From Leucobacter zeae (GTDB lineage: Bacteria > Actinomycetota > Actinomycetes > Actinomycetales > Microbacteriaceae): a DNA stretch of 64,000 bases. The position numbers and the translations under genes are program-made. Under the pieces are notes generated by a model. That model ran no database searches, was not told the DNA's origin, and saw only the letters and a program-made list of their open reading frames with translations. Where the stretch lies: assembly GCF_016758175.1 (NCBI RefSeq), contig NZ_QYAB01000001.1, positions 735,256-799,255 of the forward strand. Direction: 5' to 3'. Shown one piece after another: positions 42,808 to 52,628 of the stretch; position 1 is the first letter of the stretch; each line of letters begins with the position of its first letter.

Positions 42808-44391
42808 ATGGCGCAGAAGCGACGGGGCGGTTTCAAGGCGCCCGCGAACTACGAACCCGGTCGGAAGCCGAAGGGCGGCGGATGGACGCCGCGCGGTGCC
42901 GCCGCCGCGCGCGCGGCCGGGCGCAGCGGCGCGGCCGGTTCCGAGGACGAGCGCCGTCGGGGCGCCGGCGAGGAGCGGAGGAGGCCCGATGCGCTCGACC
43001 GACGGGACGGCGCGGGGCTGAAGGCGGAAGCGTCCGGACGCCGCGGAGCGGACGGCGCCCGCGTGTTCGCGTTCGACGGCGACGGGCGACCCAGGGTCGT
43101 GGAGCGGCCCGGATCCGGGCGGGGCCCGACCGCGGGAGGGTTCGATCGGCTGGAGGCGCGCAAGACGACGGCCGCCGACGTGGCCGGCATGACCTTCGCC
43201 GACCTCGGGCTCGGCGGCAACATCGTCCGCACGCTGGGCGAACTCGGCGCCGAGCGCCCGTTCCCCATCCAGGCCGCGACCATCCCCGACACGATCGCGG
43301 GTCGCGACGTGCTCGGCCGGGCGCGCACCGGGTCGGGCAAGACCATCGCGTTCGGGGCGGCGCTCGTCGAGCGCCTGCTCAAGCTGAAGGCGGAGGGCGC
43401 GTTCGCGGCCGACGCCGCGGCCGCGAAGAGCGGTGCGCGGGCCCAGCGCGGCGTGCGCGCCCCGAAGCGTCCGCAGCGCAAGCCGAAGGCGCTGATCCTC
43501 GCCCCCACCCGGGAACTCGCCCTGCAGATCGATCGCACGGTGCAGCCGATCGCGCGGTCGGTCGGGTTCTACACGGCGCAGCTCGTCGGCGGCGTGCCCA
43601 TCGACCCGCAGGTCCACGCGCTCGAGCGCGGCATCGACATCGTGATCGGCACCCCCGGCCGCATCCAGGACCTGGTGAACCGGCGCAAGCTCGACCTGCG
43701 CGAGGTCGTCGTCTCGGTCATCGACGAGGCCGACCACATGTGCGACCTCGGGTTCCTCGACCCGGTGCAGCGCGTGCTGCGTCAGACCGTGCGCGGCGGC
43801 CAGCGGCTGCTCTTCTCGGCGACCCTCGACGCCTCGGTGGGCGAGCTGATCTCCGAGTTCCTGCGCGATCCCGCCGCGCACGAGGTCGAGGAGCGCGTCG
43901 CGACCGTCGATCACCGCGTGCTCGTCGTGCTTCGGGAGGACAAGGACCTGGTGCTCGCCGAGCTCGCAGCGGGGCCGGGTCGGAAGATGATCTTCTGCCG
44001 CACGCGCGCCTATGCGGAGCGCGTCGGCGAGATGCTGGCCGACGCGGGGGTGCGCGTCGCGACCCTCCACGGCGATCTCAGCCAGGCGAGGCGCGAGCGC
44101 AACCTGGCGCGCTTCACCGAGGGCAAGGCGGCGGTGCTCGTCGCCACCGACGTCGCGGCCCGCGGCATCCACATCGACGACGTCGATGTGGTGCTGCAGG
44201 CGGATCCGCCCGACGACCCCAAGACCTACCTCCACCGCGCAGGGCGCACCGGGCGGGCCGGGCGCGACGGCAGGGTGCTCACGATGATCCCGCGCACCCG
44301 GCAGCAGCGCACCCGGGAGATGCTCGAGCAGGCCGAGATCGTGCCGAGCTCGTTCGGCGACTTCGGACCGGGGGATCGACTCCCGCGCTGA
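42808..44391 (+). CDS. DEAD-box RNA helicase
   Basis: A 527-residue ATP-dependent RNA helicase. A basic Gly/Arg-rich N-terminal tail of about 110 residues precedes the core: Q motif (MTFADLGL...FPIQAATIP), motif I ARTGSGKT at about 173-180, Ia PTRELA, II DEAD (VIDEADHMCDLGF), III SAT, V TDVAARGIHIDD and VI HRAGRTGRAG. An Ala/Lys-rich insert near 200-230 is typical of RhlE-like actinobacterial forms. Start ATG 42808 lies 2 bp after the RND stop, so it is probably co-transcribed with that gene. Confidence 0.95.
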   Translation: MAQKRRGGFKAPANYEPGRKPKGGGWTPRGAAAARAAGRSGAAGSEDERRRGAGEERRRPDALDRRDGAGLKAEASGRRGADGARVFAFDGDGRPRVVERPGSGRGPTAGGFDRLEARKTTAADVAGMTFADLGLGGNIVRTLGELGAERPFPIQAATIPDTIAGRDVLGRARTGSGKTIAFGAALVERLLKLKAEGAFAADAAAAKSGARAQRGVRAPKRPQRKPKALILAPTRELALQIDRTVQPIARSVGFYTAQLVGGVPIDPQVHALERGIDIVIGTPGRIQDLVNRRKLDLREVVVSVIDEADHMCDLGFLDPVQRVLRQTVRGGQRLLFSATLDASVGELISEFLRDPAAHEVEERVATVDHRVLVVLREDKDLVLAELAAGPGRKMIFCRTRAYAERVGEMLADAGVRVATLHGDLSQARRERNLARFTEGKAAVLVATDVAARGIHIDDVDVVLQADPPDDPKTYLHRAGRTGRAGRDGRVLTMIPRTRQQRTREMLEQAEIVPSSFGDFGPGDRLPR

Positions 44392-44393
44392 TT

Positions 44394-44444
44394 GATGGAA
44401 TGTCCATCTCAGCGGGTCTGATATTGGAGGTGTTCGACAATATC
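44394..44444. promoter_or_regulatory. Two inverted repeats before the acyl-CoA oxidase gene
   Basis: GATGGA-ATG-TCCATC (44394-44408) and GATATTG (44420-44426) with CAATATC (44438-44444) are perfect inverted repeats in the 193-bp gap. The second resembles a dimeric repressor site. A TACGCT at 44514-44519 could be the -10 box of the oxidase gene. Binding protein unknown; TetR-type fatty-acid regulators are a possibility. Confidence 0.45.
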
Positions 44445-44584
44445 GGTGCCGACCGTCGCGGTCCGTGATTGTGGGGACCCCGTGGACCGGTTGCCCGTGT
44501 CGGAGGTCGCTCGTACGCTGACACCAGAACAGCGGTTCGCGGGCTGCGCCGTGCGCGGTCACGCCCCACATCGAAGGAGCACCG

Positions 44585-46654
44585 ATGAGCGACACCACCC
44601 CCACGCCCGACGCCCGCATCGACGTCTCGGTCGTCGGAGACGCCCTGCTCGGCACCTGGAAGCACGAGCGGCTCGAATCGCGCAGGCTCGCCTCCGACCC
44701 GCGCCTGCACACCATCCACGGGCAGTCGATGGCGGAGCACCGCGAGCGGGCGCTCGGTCAGCTGGGGATCCTCGTCGAGGAGGGGGCGATCCAGCGCGCG
44801 TTCCCGAAGCGCCTCGGCGGCGGTGACAACCACGGCGGCAACATCGCCGCGTTCCAGGAGCTGGTGCTCGCCGATCCCTCGCTGCAGATCAAGAGCGGCG
44901 TGCAGTGGGGCCTCTTCGGGGCGGCGATCCTGCACCTCGGCACCCAGCAGCACCACGAGCGCTGGCTGCCCGACGTGATGAGCCTGAAGCTGCCCGGCGC
45001 GTTCGCGATGACCGAGATCGGCCACGGATCGGACGTCGCCTCGATCGGCACGACGGCGACGTACGACCCCGAGGCCCAGGAGTTCGAGATCCACACGCCG
45101 TTCGCCGGCGCGTGGAAGGAGTTCCTCGGCAACGCGGCGCTGCACGGGCAGGCCGCAGTGGTGTTCGCGCAGCTCATCACCCAGGGCGTCAACCACGGCG
45201 TGCACGCGTTCTTCGTACCGATCCGCACCCCGGACGGCGAGATGCTGCCCGGCGTCGGCAGCGAGGACGACGGGGTGAAGGGCGGGCTCAACGGCATCGA
45301 CAACGGTCGCCTGCACTTCACCCGCGTGCGGATCCCGCGCGAGAACCTGCTGAACCGCTACGGCGACGTCGCGGCGGACGGCGCCTACTCCTCGCAGATC
45401 GAGAGCCCGGGTCGCCGCTTCTTCACGATGATCGGCACGCTCGTGCAGGGGCGCGTGTCGCTCGACGGCTCGGCCGTTCGCGCCATGCAGGCCGCGCTCG
45501 CGATCGCGATCACGTACGGCACGCAGCGCCGGCAGTTCCCCGGTGCGTCGGGTCGCGAGACCGTGCTGCTCGACTACGGCCAGCATCAGCGCCGGCTCAT
45601 CCCGCGGCTCGCACAGACGTACGCCATGGCGTTCGCCGACGAGCGCCTGCTGACGGTCTTCGACGAGGTGTTCTCGGGCGCGCGCGACACCGACGAGAAC
45701 CGCGAGGACCTGGAGACGCTCGCCGCGGCCCTCAAGCCGCTCTCGACGTGGGCTGCGCTCGACACGCTGCAGGAGGCCCGCGAGGCCTGCGGCGGGGCCG
45801 GGTTCATGGCGAAGAACCGATTCGTCGGTCTGCGCGCCGACCTCGACATCTACGCGACCTTCGAGGGCGACAACAACGTGCTGCTGCAGCTCGTCGGCAA
45901 GCGCCTGCTCACCGACTACGCAGCGCAGTTCAAGGCGGGCGATCGCGCGGCGATCGCGAAGGCCGCGGCGAGCCAGCTCGGCGACCGGGTGAGCCGCTTC
46001 GGGCTCCGTCAGCTGGGGCAGAGCATCGCCGACCTCGGGCAGATGGCACGGTCGGTCGAGAGCCTGCGCAGCCCCGAGGCGCAGCGCGCGCTGCTCGCCG
46101 ACCGCGTCGAGACCATGGTGTCGGAGATCGCGCTCGCGATGCGGGACGCGACGAAGAACGTCCCGAAGGGCAACAAGCGCGCCAAGGCGATCGCGAGCGA
46201 GGAGGCGTTCAACGCCCAGCAGCACAAGCTCATCGAAGCGGCACGCGCCCACGCCGAGCTGCTGCAGTGGGAGGCCTTCACGGAGGCGATCGACCGGCTG
46301 CAGGACGGCGGCTCGCGCCAGGTGCTGACCTGGCTGCGCGACCTCTTCGGATTCGGGCTCATCGAGAGCAATGCCGCGTGGTACCTCGTGCAGGGCCGCA
46401 TCTCGGGCCAGCGCGCCGAAGCCGTGACCGCATACATCGATCGGCTCATCGGCCGTCTGCGTCCGCACGCGCTCGACCTGGTCGAGGCCTTCGGCCTGAC
46501 GCCCGAGCTGCTGCGCGCCGAGATCGCCACCGGCATCGAGGCGGAGCGGCAGGCGGAAGCCCAGGCCTACGTCGAGGAGCAGCGCGCTGCGGGCACCTGG
46601 CCGGTGCACGAGAAGGAGCTGCGCGCGCGGGCGAAGGCGGCGGCGCGCGCCTGA
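44585..46654 (+). CDS. Acyl-CoA oxidase/dehydrogenase family protein
   Basis: A 689-residue flavoprotein of the acyl-CoA oxidase type, longer than the roughly 380-residue dehydrogenases. FAMTEIGHGSDVAS (about 141-154) is the FAD-binding region, a middle beta domain follows, and the catalytic glutamate lies in FEGDNNVLLQL near residue 426; the extra C-terminal helical domain (about 470-660) is typical of oxidases. It introduces the 2,3-double bond in fatty acyl-CoA, passing electrons to oxygen or to an electron-transfer protein. ATG 44585 follows AAGGAG. Confidence 0.93.
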   Translation: MSDTTPTPDARIDVSVVGDALLGTWKHERLESRRLASDPRLHTIHGQSMAEHRERALGQLGILVEEGAIQRAFPKRLGGGDNHGGNIAAFQELVLADPSLQIKSGVQWGLFGAAILHLGTQQHHERWLPDVMSLKLPGAFAMTEIGHGSDVASIGTTATYDPEAQEFEIHTPFAGAWKEFLGNAALHGQAAVVFAQLITQGVNHGVHAFFVPIRTPDGEMLPGVGSEDDGVKGGLNGIDNGRLHFTRVRIPRENLLNRYGDVAADGAYSSQIESPGRRFFTMIGTLVQGRVSLDGSAVRAMQAALAIAITYGTQRRQFPGASGRETVLLDYGQHQRRLIPRLAQTYAMAFADERLLTVFDEVFSGARDTDENREDLETLAAALKPLSTWAALDTLQEAREACGGAGFMAKNRFVGLRADLDIYATFEGDNNVLLQLVGKRLLTDYAAQFKAGDRAAIAKAAASQLGDRVSRFGLRQLGQSIADLGQMARSVESLRSPEAQRALLADRVETMVSEIALAMRDATKNVPKGNKRAKAIASEEAFNAQQHKLIEAARAHAELLQWEAFTEAIDRLQDGGSRQVLTWLRDLFGFGLIESNAAWYLVQGRISGQRAEAVTAYIDRLIGRLRPHALDLVEAFGLTPELLRAEIATGIEAERQAEAQAYVEEQRAAGTWPVHEKELRARAKAAARA

Positions 46655-46706
46655 GCGCGGGCATCGCGAGGTCCGGGCGAGCGACTGCCGGGCATATGGT
46701 GGTGGG

Positions 46707-47687
46707 ATGACCGAACCGCGCACGCTCTACCCGCCCATCGAACCGTACACCCACGGCATGCTCGACGTCGGCGACGGCCACGAGATCTACTGGGAGGTCT
46801 GCGGCAACCCGGAGGGCAAGCCCGCGGTCTTCCTCCACGGCGGCCCCGGGGGCGGGTGCGGCCCCGACCAGCGCCGCTTCTTCGACCCCGAGCGGTACCG
46901 CATCGTGCTGCTCGACCAGCGCGGGTGCGGCAGGAGCACGCCGCACGCGAGCGCTCCCGACGCCGATCTGTCGACGAACACGACGTGGCACCTGGTCGCC
47001 GACATCGAACGGCTCCGCGAGCACCTCGGCATCGATCGCTGGCTCGTCTTCGGAGGCTCGTGGGGGTCGACGCTCTCGCTCGCATACGCGCAGACGCACG
47101 CCGAGCGCGTGACCGAGCTGGTGCTGCGCGGCATCTTCACGCTGCGCAGCAGCGAGATCCGCTGGTTCTACCAGGAGGGCGCCTCGCAGGTCTTCCCCGA
47201 CGTCTGGGAGGAGTACCTCTCGGTGATCCCGGAGGAGGAGCGGGGCGACCTCGTCGCCGCGTACCACCGGCGTCTGTTCGACGAGGATCCGGCGGTGCAC
47301 GTTCCCGCTGGGGTCGCGTGGACCGTCTGGGAGAACTCGACCATCCGGCTCATCCCCGACGAGGCGGGCATCGCCGAGGCGCGTGCGGACGAAGCGGCCG
47401 CGGTGGCGTTCGCCCGGATCGAGAACCACTACTTCTCGCACGGCGGCTGGATGGAGGACGGCCAGCTGATCCGCGATGCGGCCGAGAAGCTCGCGGGCAT
47501 CCCCGGCGTGATCGTGCAGGGCCGCTACGACGCGTGCACCCCCGCGACGACCGCATGGGACCTGCATCGCGCCTGGCCGGAGGCGGACTTCGAGATGATC
47601 CCGGACGCGGGCCACGCGGCGACCGAGCCCGGCATCGTCGACGCTCTCGTGCGCGCGACGGATCGCTTCGCCGCGGCGCGGTCCTGA
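46707..47687 (+). CDS. pip: Proline iminopeptidase
   Basis: A 326-residue alpha/beta-hydrolase that removes N-terminal proline from peptides. The oxyanion motif HGGPGGG is near residues 45-51, the nucleophile serine in GGSWGSTLSLAYA near 113, the aspartate in QGRYDACTP and the histidine in DAGHAA near the end. No signal peptide. TATGGT (46695-46700) with 6 nt to the ATG suggests a leaderless mRNA. Confidence 0.95.
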   Translation: MTEPRTLYPPIEPYTHGMLDVGDGHEIYWEVCGNPEGKPAVFLHGGPGGGCGPDQRRFFDPERYRIVLLDQRGCGRSTPHASAPDADLSTNTTWHLVADIERLREHLGIDRWLVFGGSWGSTLSLAYAQTHAERVTELVLRGIFTLRSSEIRWFYQEGASQVFPDVWEEYLSVIPEEERGDLVAAYHRRLFDEDPAVHVPAGVAWTVWENSTIRLIPDEAGIAEARADEAAAVAFARIENHYFSHGGWMEDGQLIRDAAEKLAGIPGVIVQGRYDACTPATTAWDLHRAWPEADFEMIPDAGHAATEPGIVDALVRATDRFAAARS

Positions 47688-47795
47688 CAGCCGCGGCGCG
47701 GTCCTGACGGCTCCGACGCCGGACGCCGCGCCGCCGCCGTCCGCCGAGCGCGAGCGGCCCCGCGTCTGCGGATGACGCCGTGCTACGGTGCCGGT

Positions 47796-48257
47796 ATGCC
47801 GCGCATCGACACCGCCGTCCGCGAGATCCCCGCATCGCCCGACCGCGTCTACGCCGCGTTCGTGGACCCCGAGGCGCTGTGCGCCTGGTTGCCGCCCGAG
47901 GGCATGCGCGGTGAGCTCAGCCGTTTCGACGCGCGCGCCGGAGGCGGGTATCGGATGGTGCTGCACTACGCGGATCCCGAGGCCGCCCCGGGAAAGCACG
48001 GCGACGGCAGCGACGTGCTGGAGGCGCGCTTCGCCGAGCTGGCACCGGGAGAGCGCGTCGTGCTCGAGATCGACTTCGACTCGGATGACCCGGACTTCCA
48101 GGGCACCATGCGAATGACCTGGAGCGTCGCACCCGCTGCGGCGGGGAGTCGGGTCGAGATCCGTGCCGAGGATGTCCCAGCCGGGGTGACTGCCGCCGAG
48201 CACGCGGTCGGGCTCGCCTCCTCGCTCGCGCAGCTCGCAGCCTGGCTCGCCCGCTGA
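47796..48257 (+). CDS. SRPBCC/AHSA1 domain protein
   Basis: A 153-residue single-domain protein of the Bet v1-like (AHSA1/START) fold: IDTAVREIPASPDRVYAAFVD at the start, WLPPEGMRGEL, and a C-terminal helix (HAVGLASSLAQLAAWLA). Such proteins bind hydrophobic ligands in a cavity; the ligand is unknown. ATG 47796 with TACGGT 6 nt upstream supports the start; the open frame upstream is not family-like. Confidence 0.85.
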   Translation: MPRIDTAVREIPASPDRVYAAFVDPEALCAWLPPEGMRGELSRFDARAGGGYRMVLHYADPEAAPGKHGDGSDVLEARFAELAPGERVVLEIDFDSDDPDFQGTMRMTWSVAPAAAGSRVEIRAEDVPAGVTAAEHAVGLASSLAQLAAWLAR

Positions 48258-48419
48258 CGCGACCGCGCCCCGCGCTGAATCGAGTTCCGCGACCGCGCGG
48301 GGTCGGCACTCCTCGTTCCGGAGCGCCGGGAACGCAGTACACTCGACTGCATCGGTCGTGACCGGGATCCGCATGAGTTCACCGCGGAGAGCAGCAGCCA
48401 GGAGTAGACGGGACCCCCT

Positions 48420-49313
48420 GTGACCTTCAACGACAACGTGCGGATCGATCCGGGCAAGGTGTCGAAGCGCGGCGGCCGCGGCCGCCGCGGCGGCATGATC
48501 GCGGGAGGCGGCATCGGCATCGCGCTGCTCCTCGCACTCGGCTCCCAGCTGCTCGGGATCAACCTGATGCCGTTCCAATCGACCGCGGAGCAGATGCTCG
48601 GCGGCGGGGCGGTCTCCGAGGAGCAGGCGGCCGAGCTCGAGGGCTGCGCCACCGGGGCCGACGCGAACCGCGACGTCGAGTGCGCGATGAACGGCGCGGC
48701 GGACTCGTTGGACCGCTACTGGGCGGAGCAGGTCGGCAACTACCGGGGGCCGGCGCCGCTCGCGCTCTACGACGGCCAGACGCAGTCGGCGTGCGGGGCG
48801 GCATCGGCCGCGACCGGACCCTTCTACTGCCCTGCGGACGAGACGATCTACCTCGACGTGGCGTTCTTCGATACGCTGAGCCGCGACTACGGCGCCTCGG
48901 ACGGCTCGTTGGCGCAGATGTACGTGCTCGCCCACGAGTGGGGGCACCACATCTCGAACCTCATCGGGTCGCTGCAGGGCGTCGGCCGCGAGACGGGACC
49001 GGCGTCGGGTTCGGTGCGGCTCGAACTCCAGGCGGACTGCTTCGCGGGCGCGTGGGTGCAGAACGCGTCGACCGTCGCCGACGACCAGGGCGTTCCGTTC
49101 CTGAAGCCCGTGACGCGAGAGCAGATCGCCGACGCCATGAGCGCGGCAGCAGCCGTCGGCGACGACCGCATCATGGAGTCCGCAGGAGTGGGGGTCAACC
49201 CGGAACGCTTCACGCACGGCAGTTCGGAGCAGCGCCAGCGCTGGTTCCAGACCGGATACGAGCAGGGTCCGACGGCGTGCGGCACGTTCGACGTGGCGGC
49301 CGCCGACCTCTGA
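48420..49313 (+). CDS. YpfJ-type neutral zinc metallopeptidase
   Basis: A 297-residue membrane-anchored putative zinc metallopeptidase (YpfJ/KPN_02809 family). After a basic N-terminus a hydrophobic anchor occurs at about 25-45, and the zinc motif HEWGHH with ELQADCFAGAW provides the ligands and a probable third glutamate/aspartate. GTG 48420 follows GGAG by about 14 nt. It converges with the LysR gene; the two stop codons sit in a hairpin TGAGCC-GGAC-GGCTCA (49311-49326). Substrate unknown. Confidence 0.92.
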   Translation: MTFNDNVRIDPGKVSKRGGRGRRGGMIAGGGIGIALLLALGSQLLGINLMPFQSTAEQMLGGGAVSEEQAAELEGCATGADANRDVECAMNGAADSLDRYWAEQVGNYRGPAPLALYDGQTQSACGAASAATGPFYCPADETIYLDVAFFDTLSRDYGASDGSLAQMYVLAHEWGHHISNLIGSLQGVGRETGPASGSVRLELQADCFAGAWVQNASTVADDQGVPFLKPVTREQIADAMSAAAAVGDDRIMESAGVGVNPERFTHGSSEQRQRWFQTGYEQGPTACGTFDVAAADL

Positions 49314-49323
49314 GCCGGACGGC

Positions 49324-50238
49324 TCAGCGGGCGTCGGCGATGAGCCGCGCCATAGCGGTCCGCAGCGCGCCGACCACCGTCTGCACCGAACGTCGGTGCA
49401 GCGCCTCAGGCCGTGCGAGCAGATCGATGCTGCGCGTCGCGCTGACGCCGCTGAGCGGCCGGAGCACGAGGCCGCGCCGCGCCGCGCCCACCGTGTAGCG
49501 CGGCACCATGCCGATCGAGTCGCCGGTCGCGACGACCGCGGCCACCGAGGCGAAATCGTTCACCCGGTGGACCACGTGCACGGGTCTGCCCGCGACGCCG
49601 GCGATGGCCCCGACGAGGTCGTCCGGGGAGAACCCTGCGCGGCTCGTCACCCAGCGTTCGCCCGCGACGTCGGCGGGGGAGAGGGCGTCCCGCTCGGCCA
49701 GGGCATGGTCCTCGGGGAGCGCGATGTCGAGCGGTTCGCGCGCGAGCACGAGCGCGCGGATCCCGTCCATCGGCCACGGCGAGCTGTGCTCGAGCCGATG
49801 CGCGATGACGAGGTCGTGGTGCGCGGTGAGCGGGGGGAACTCCTCCTGGGCCACATCCTCGTCGGAGAGGCGCAGCTCGGGGCGGTCCTCGAGCGCGGCG
49901 ACCTCGGCGATGAGGCGGCCGAAGAGCGCCTGCGCGGCGCTGTGGAAGCCGCAGAGCGAGACCTCGCCTGCCGGCGATCGCTCGAACGCCTCCACCGCGC
50001 CGCGCGCCGCCGCCATCGCCTCGATCACGCCGGTCCCGGCTACGGCGAGCGCACGGCCGGCCTCGGTGAGCGCGAGCGTGCGGCCGTCGCGCCGCGTCAA
50101 CGGCGCCCGGAACTCGCGCTGCAGCGCCGTGAGCTGCTGCGATACCGCGGAGGGCGTGACGCGGAGCGAGGCGGCCACGGCCGTGACGCTGCCGTGCGTG
50201 CCGAGCTCGCGCAGCAGGTGGAGCTGGTGCAGGTCCAT
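49324..50238 (-). CDS. LysR family regulator divergent from tdh-kbl
   Basis: A 304-residue LysR-type regulator: N-terminal winged helix (about 1-60, GSVTAVAASLRVTPSAVSQQL) and a substrate-binding domain (about 90-295). ATG 50238 follows AAGGAGG. It is divergent from tdh-kbl with an 85-bp gap that holds its own promoter, so it is the probable regulator of threonine catabolism in response to an amino-acid effector. This is inferred from position. Confidence 0.93.
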   Translation of the reverse strand: MDLHQLHLLRELGTHGSVTAVAASLRVTPSAVSQQLTALQREFRAPLTRRDGRTLALTEAGRALAVAGTGVIEAMAAARGAVEAFERSPAGEVSLCGFHSAAQALFGRLIAEVAALEDRPELRLSDEDVAQEEFPPLTAHHDLVIAHRLEHSSPWPMDGIRALVLAREPLDIALPEDHALAERDALSPADVAGERWVTSRAGFSPDDLVGAIAGVAGRPVHVVHRVNDFASVAAVVATGDSIGMVPRYTVGAARRGLVLRPLSGVSATRSIDLLARPEALHRRSVQTVVGALRTAMARLIADAR

Positions 50239-50268
50239 GGAGGCCTCCTTGTAGCGATTGCTGAAACG

Positions 50269-50297
50269 ATTATGAAGATAGTCGCCCTTGTTCTCAA
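50269..50297 (-). promoter_or_regulatory. Promoter of the LysR gene
   Basis: On the minus strand TTGAGA (50292-50297) and CATAAT (50269-50274) with 17 bp between them, about 30 bp before the LysR start. The region also overlaps the upstream part of tdh, as expected for an autoregulated divergent pair. Confidence 0.6.
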
Positions 50298-50323
50298 TCC
50301 GGGGGGTGTGGCGGAATGGGCGT

Positions 50324-51397
50324 ATGAGAGCACTCGTGAAGGCGTCACCGGCCCCAGGGCTGGAACTGGCCGAGGTCCCCGATCCCGTGTGCGGAGCCGA
50401 CGAGGTCGTCATCCGCGTCCTGCGCACGGGCATCTGCGGCACCGACCTGCACATCCTCAACTGGGACAACTGGGCCGCTGGCGCGGTCTCCGTGCCGCAG
50501 CAGGGCGGCCCGCAGAACGGCGGCCCGCTGATCCCCGGCCACGAGTTCTACGGCGAGGTCGTCGAGATCGGCGAGCAGGTGCGCGACGTCGCGGTCGGCG
50601 ACCGCGTCTCGGGTGAGGGGCACATCGTGTGCGGCACCTGCCGCAACTGCCGCGCCGGCCGCCGCCAGATGTGCATCCGCACGGTCGGCCTCGGGCTCCA
50701 TCGCAACGGCGCGTTCGCCGAACTGCTCGCGCTCCCCGCGAGCAACGTATGGGTCCACTCCCGCGAGATCGCCCCCGAGCTCGGCGCCATCTTCGACCCG
50801 CTCGGCAACGCCGTGCACACGGCGCTCGCCTTCCCGCTCGTGGGCGAGGACGTGCTCGTGAGCGGCTGCGGGCCGATCGGGCTCATGTCGATCGCCGTCG
50901 CCAGGCATGTCGGCGCGCGCTTCGTGGTCGCGACCGACATCAGCCCCGAGCGGCTCGCGCTCGCCGGCGCGCTCGGGGCCGATGCGACCGTGAACGTCGG
51001 GGAGCAGCGGATCCACGAGGCGCAGACCCGGCTCTGCATGCGCGAGGGCTTCGACATCGGCTTCGAGATGAGCGGAGCGCCGACCGCGCTGCCCGAGATG
51101 ATCGAGAACATGAACCACGGCGGCCGGATCGCGATGCTGGGGCTGCCCGCGGACGGCTTCGGAGTCGACTGGGGCAAGGTGGTCACCCACATGCTGACGC
51201 TGAAGGGCATCTACGGTCGCGAGATGTTCGAGACCTGGAACGCGATGGCCGCGATGCTGCAGACCAGTGCCGAGCTGCGCGCGCGGATCTCGTCGGTCAT
51301 CGCCGGAACGATCCCGGCCAGGGACTGGGAGGCCGGCTTCGCCGCCGCCCGATCGGCGAGCACGGGCAAGATCATCCTCGACTGGACGGAGCTGTGA
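50324..51397 (+). CDS. tdh: L-threonine 3-dehydrogenase
   Basis: A 357-residue zinc alcohol-dehydrogenase-family enzyme oxidising L-threonine to 2-amino-3-ketobutyrate with NAD. Catalytic zinc cysteine in GICGTD (about 38), GHEFYGEV (about 74), structural zinc site [15 protein letters not shown] (about 105-119), and the dinucleotide fold [18 protein letters not shown] near 185. It overlaps the kbl start by one base (TGATG), and the pair forms the threonine-to-glycine route. Confidence 0.95.
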   Translation: MRALVKASPAPGLELAEVPDPVCGADEVVIRVLRTGICGTDLHILNWDNWAAGAVSVPQQGGPQNGGPLIPGHEFYGEVVEIGEQVRDVAVGDRVSGEGHIVCGTCRNCRAGRRQMCIRTVGLGLHRNGAFAELLALPASNVWVHSREIAPELGAIFDPLGNAVHTALAFPLVGEDVLVSGCGPIGLMSIAVARHVGARFVVATDISPERLALAGALGADATVNVGEQRIHEAQTRLCMREGFDIGFEMSGAPTALPEMIENMNHGGRIAMLGLPADGFGVDWGKVVTHMLTLKGIYGREMFETWNAMAAMLQTSAELRARISSVIAGTIPARDWEAGFAAARSASTGKIILDWTEL

Positions 51398-52578
51398 TGT
51401 ACGGAACGATCAAGGAGCACCTGCGGGCCGAGCTCGACGGCATCGCCGCTGCCGGACTGCAGAAGCGCGAGCGCGGGATCCTCGGGCCGCAGGGGCCCGA
51501 GATCTCGGTCGGCGGCACCGAGGTGCTGAACTTCTGCGCCAACAACTACCTCGGGCTCGCCGACGACCCCGCCATCGTCGAAGCGGCGCACCGCGCCCTC
51601 GACGACTGGGGCTACGGGCTCGCGAGCGTGCGCTTCATCTGCGGCACGCAGCAGCAGCACCTCGACCTCGAGCGCCGGCTGTCGTCCTTCCTCGGAACCG
51701 ACGACACGATCCTGTTCTCGTCGTGCTTCGACGCGAACGGCGGGGTCTTCGAGACGCTGTTCGGCGCCGAGGACGCGATCATCTCGGACGCTCTGAACCA
51801 CGCCTCCCTCATCGACGGCATCCGGCTCTCGAAAGCCAGACGGCTGCGCTATGCGAACCGCGACCTCGGCGAGCTCGAAGCCCGGCTCGCGGAGGCGGCC
51901 GACGCCCGGTTCCGCGTCATCGTCACCGACGGGGTGTTCTCGATGGACGGCTACGTCGCCCCACTGGCCGAGATCTGCGACCTCGCCGACCGCTACGACG
52001 CGCTCGTGCTCGTCGACGACTCGCACGCGGTCGGGTTCCTCGGCGCGGGCGGCCGCGGCACCCCCGAGCTCTGCGGCGTGGCCGATCGCGTCGACATCCT
52101 CACCGGCACCTTCGGCAAGGCGCTGGGCGGCGCTTCGGGAGGCTACGTCTCGGGGCGCCGCGAGATCGTCGAGCTGCTGCGTCAGCGGTCGCGGCCCTAT
52201 CTGTTCTCGAACACGCTCGCCCCCGCCATCGTCGCGGGCACGCTCGCGGCGCTCGACCTCGTGGAATCGGCGGGCGACGCACGGGACCGTCTGCGGAGCA
52301 ATGCCGAGCTCTTCCGAGGGCTCATGGGAGCGGCCGGCTTCGCAGTGCTGCCGGGCGAGCATCCGATCGTGCCGGTGATGTTCGGCGATGCCGCGCTCAC
52401 CGAGCGGATCGCCGCCGAGATGCAGCGTCGGGGCGTCTTCGTCACGGCGTTCAGTTTCCCCGTCGTGCCGCGGGGCGAGGCCAGGATCCGCGTGCAGCTG
52501 TCCGCCGCGCACTCCGAGGACCAGGTGCGCGCCTGCGTCTCGGCCTTCATCGCGGCGCGGGACGCGGTCGCCGAGTAG
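51397..52578 (+). CDS. kbl: Glycine C-acetyltransferase (2-amino-3-ketobutyrate CoA ligase)
   Basis: A 393-residue PLP enzyme cleaving 2-amino-3-ketobutyrate with CoA to glycine and acetyl-Co[14 protein letters not shown] near residue 45, [13 protein letters not shown] near 180, [10 protein letters not shown] near 207 and the PLP lysine in GTFGKALGG near 240 mark the alpha-oxoamine synthase family. Coupled to tdh by TGATG. Confidence 0.96.
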   Translation: MYGTIKEHLRAELDGIAAAGLQKRERGILGPQGPEISVGGTEVLNFCANNYLGLADDPAIVEAAHRALDDWGYGLASVRFICGTQQQHLDLERRLSSFLGTDDTILFSSCFDANGGVFETLFGAEDAIISDALNHASLIDGIRLSKARRLRYANRDLGELEARLAEAADARFRVIVTDGVFSMDGYVAPLAEICDLADRYDALVLVDDSHAVGFLGAGGRGTPELCGVADRVDILTGTFGKALGGASGGYVSGRREIVELLRQRSRPYLFSNTLAPAIVAGTLAALDLVESAGDARDRLRSNAELFRGLMGAAGFAVLPGEHPIVPVMFGDAALTERIAAEMQRRGVFVTAFSFPVVPRGEARIRVQLSAAHSEDQVRACVSAFIAARDAVAE

Positions 52579-52628
52579 GACGCCCGGCCGCGCGGGACCG
52601 TTCTCGTCGACCTGCTCGGCGGCGCGGA

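Noticed and set aside
44279-46723. 814-codon open frame antisense to the acyl-CoA oxidase gene
   Set aside because: Shadow of a well-supported gene; low-complexity composition.
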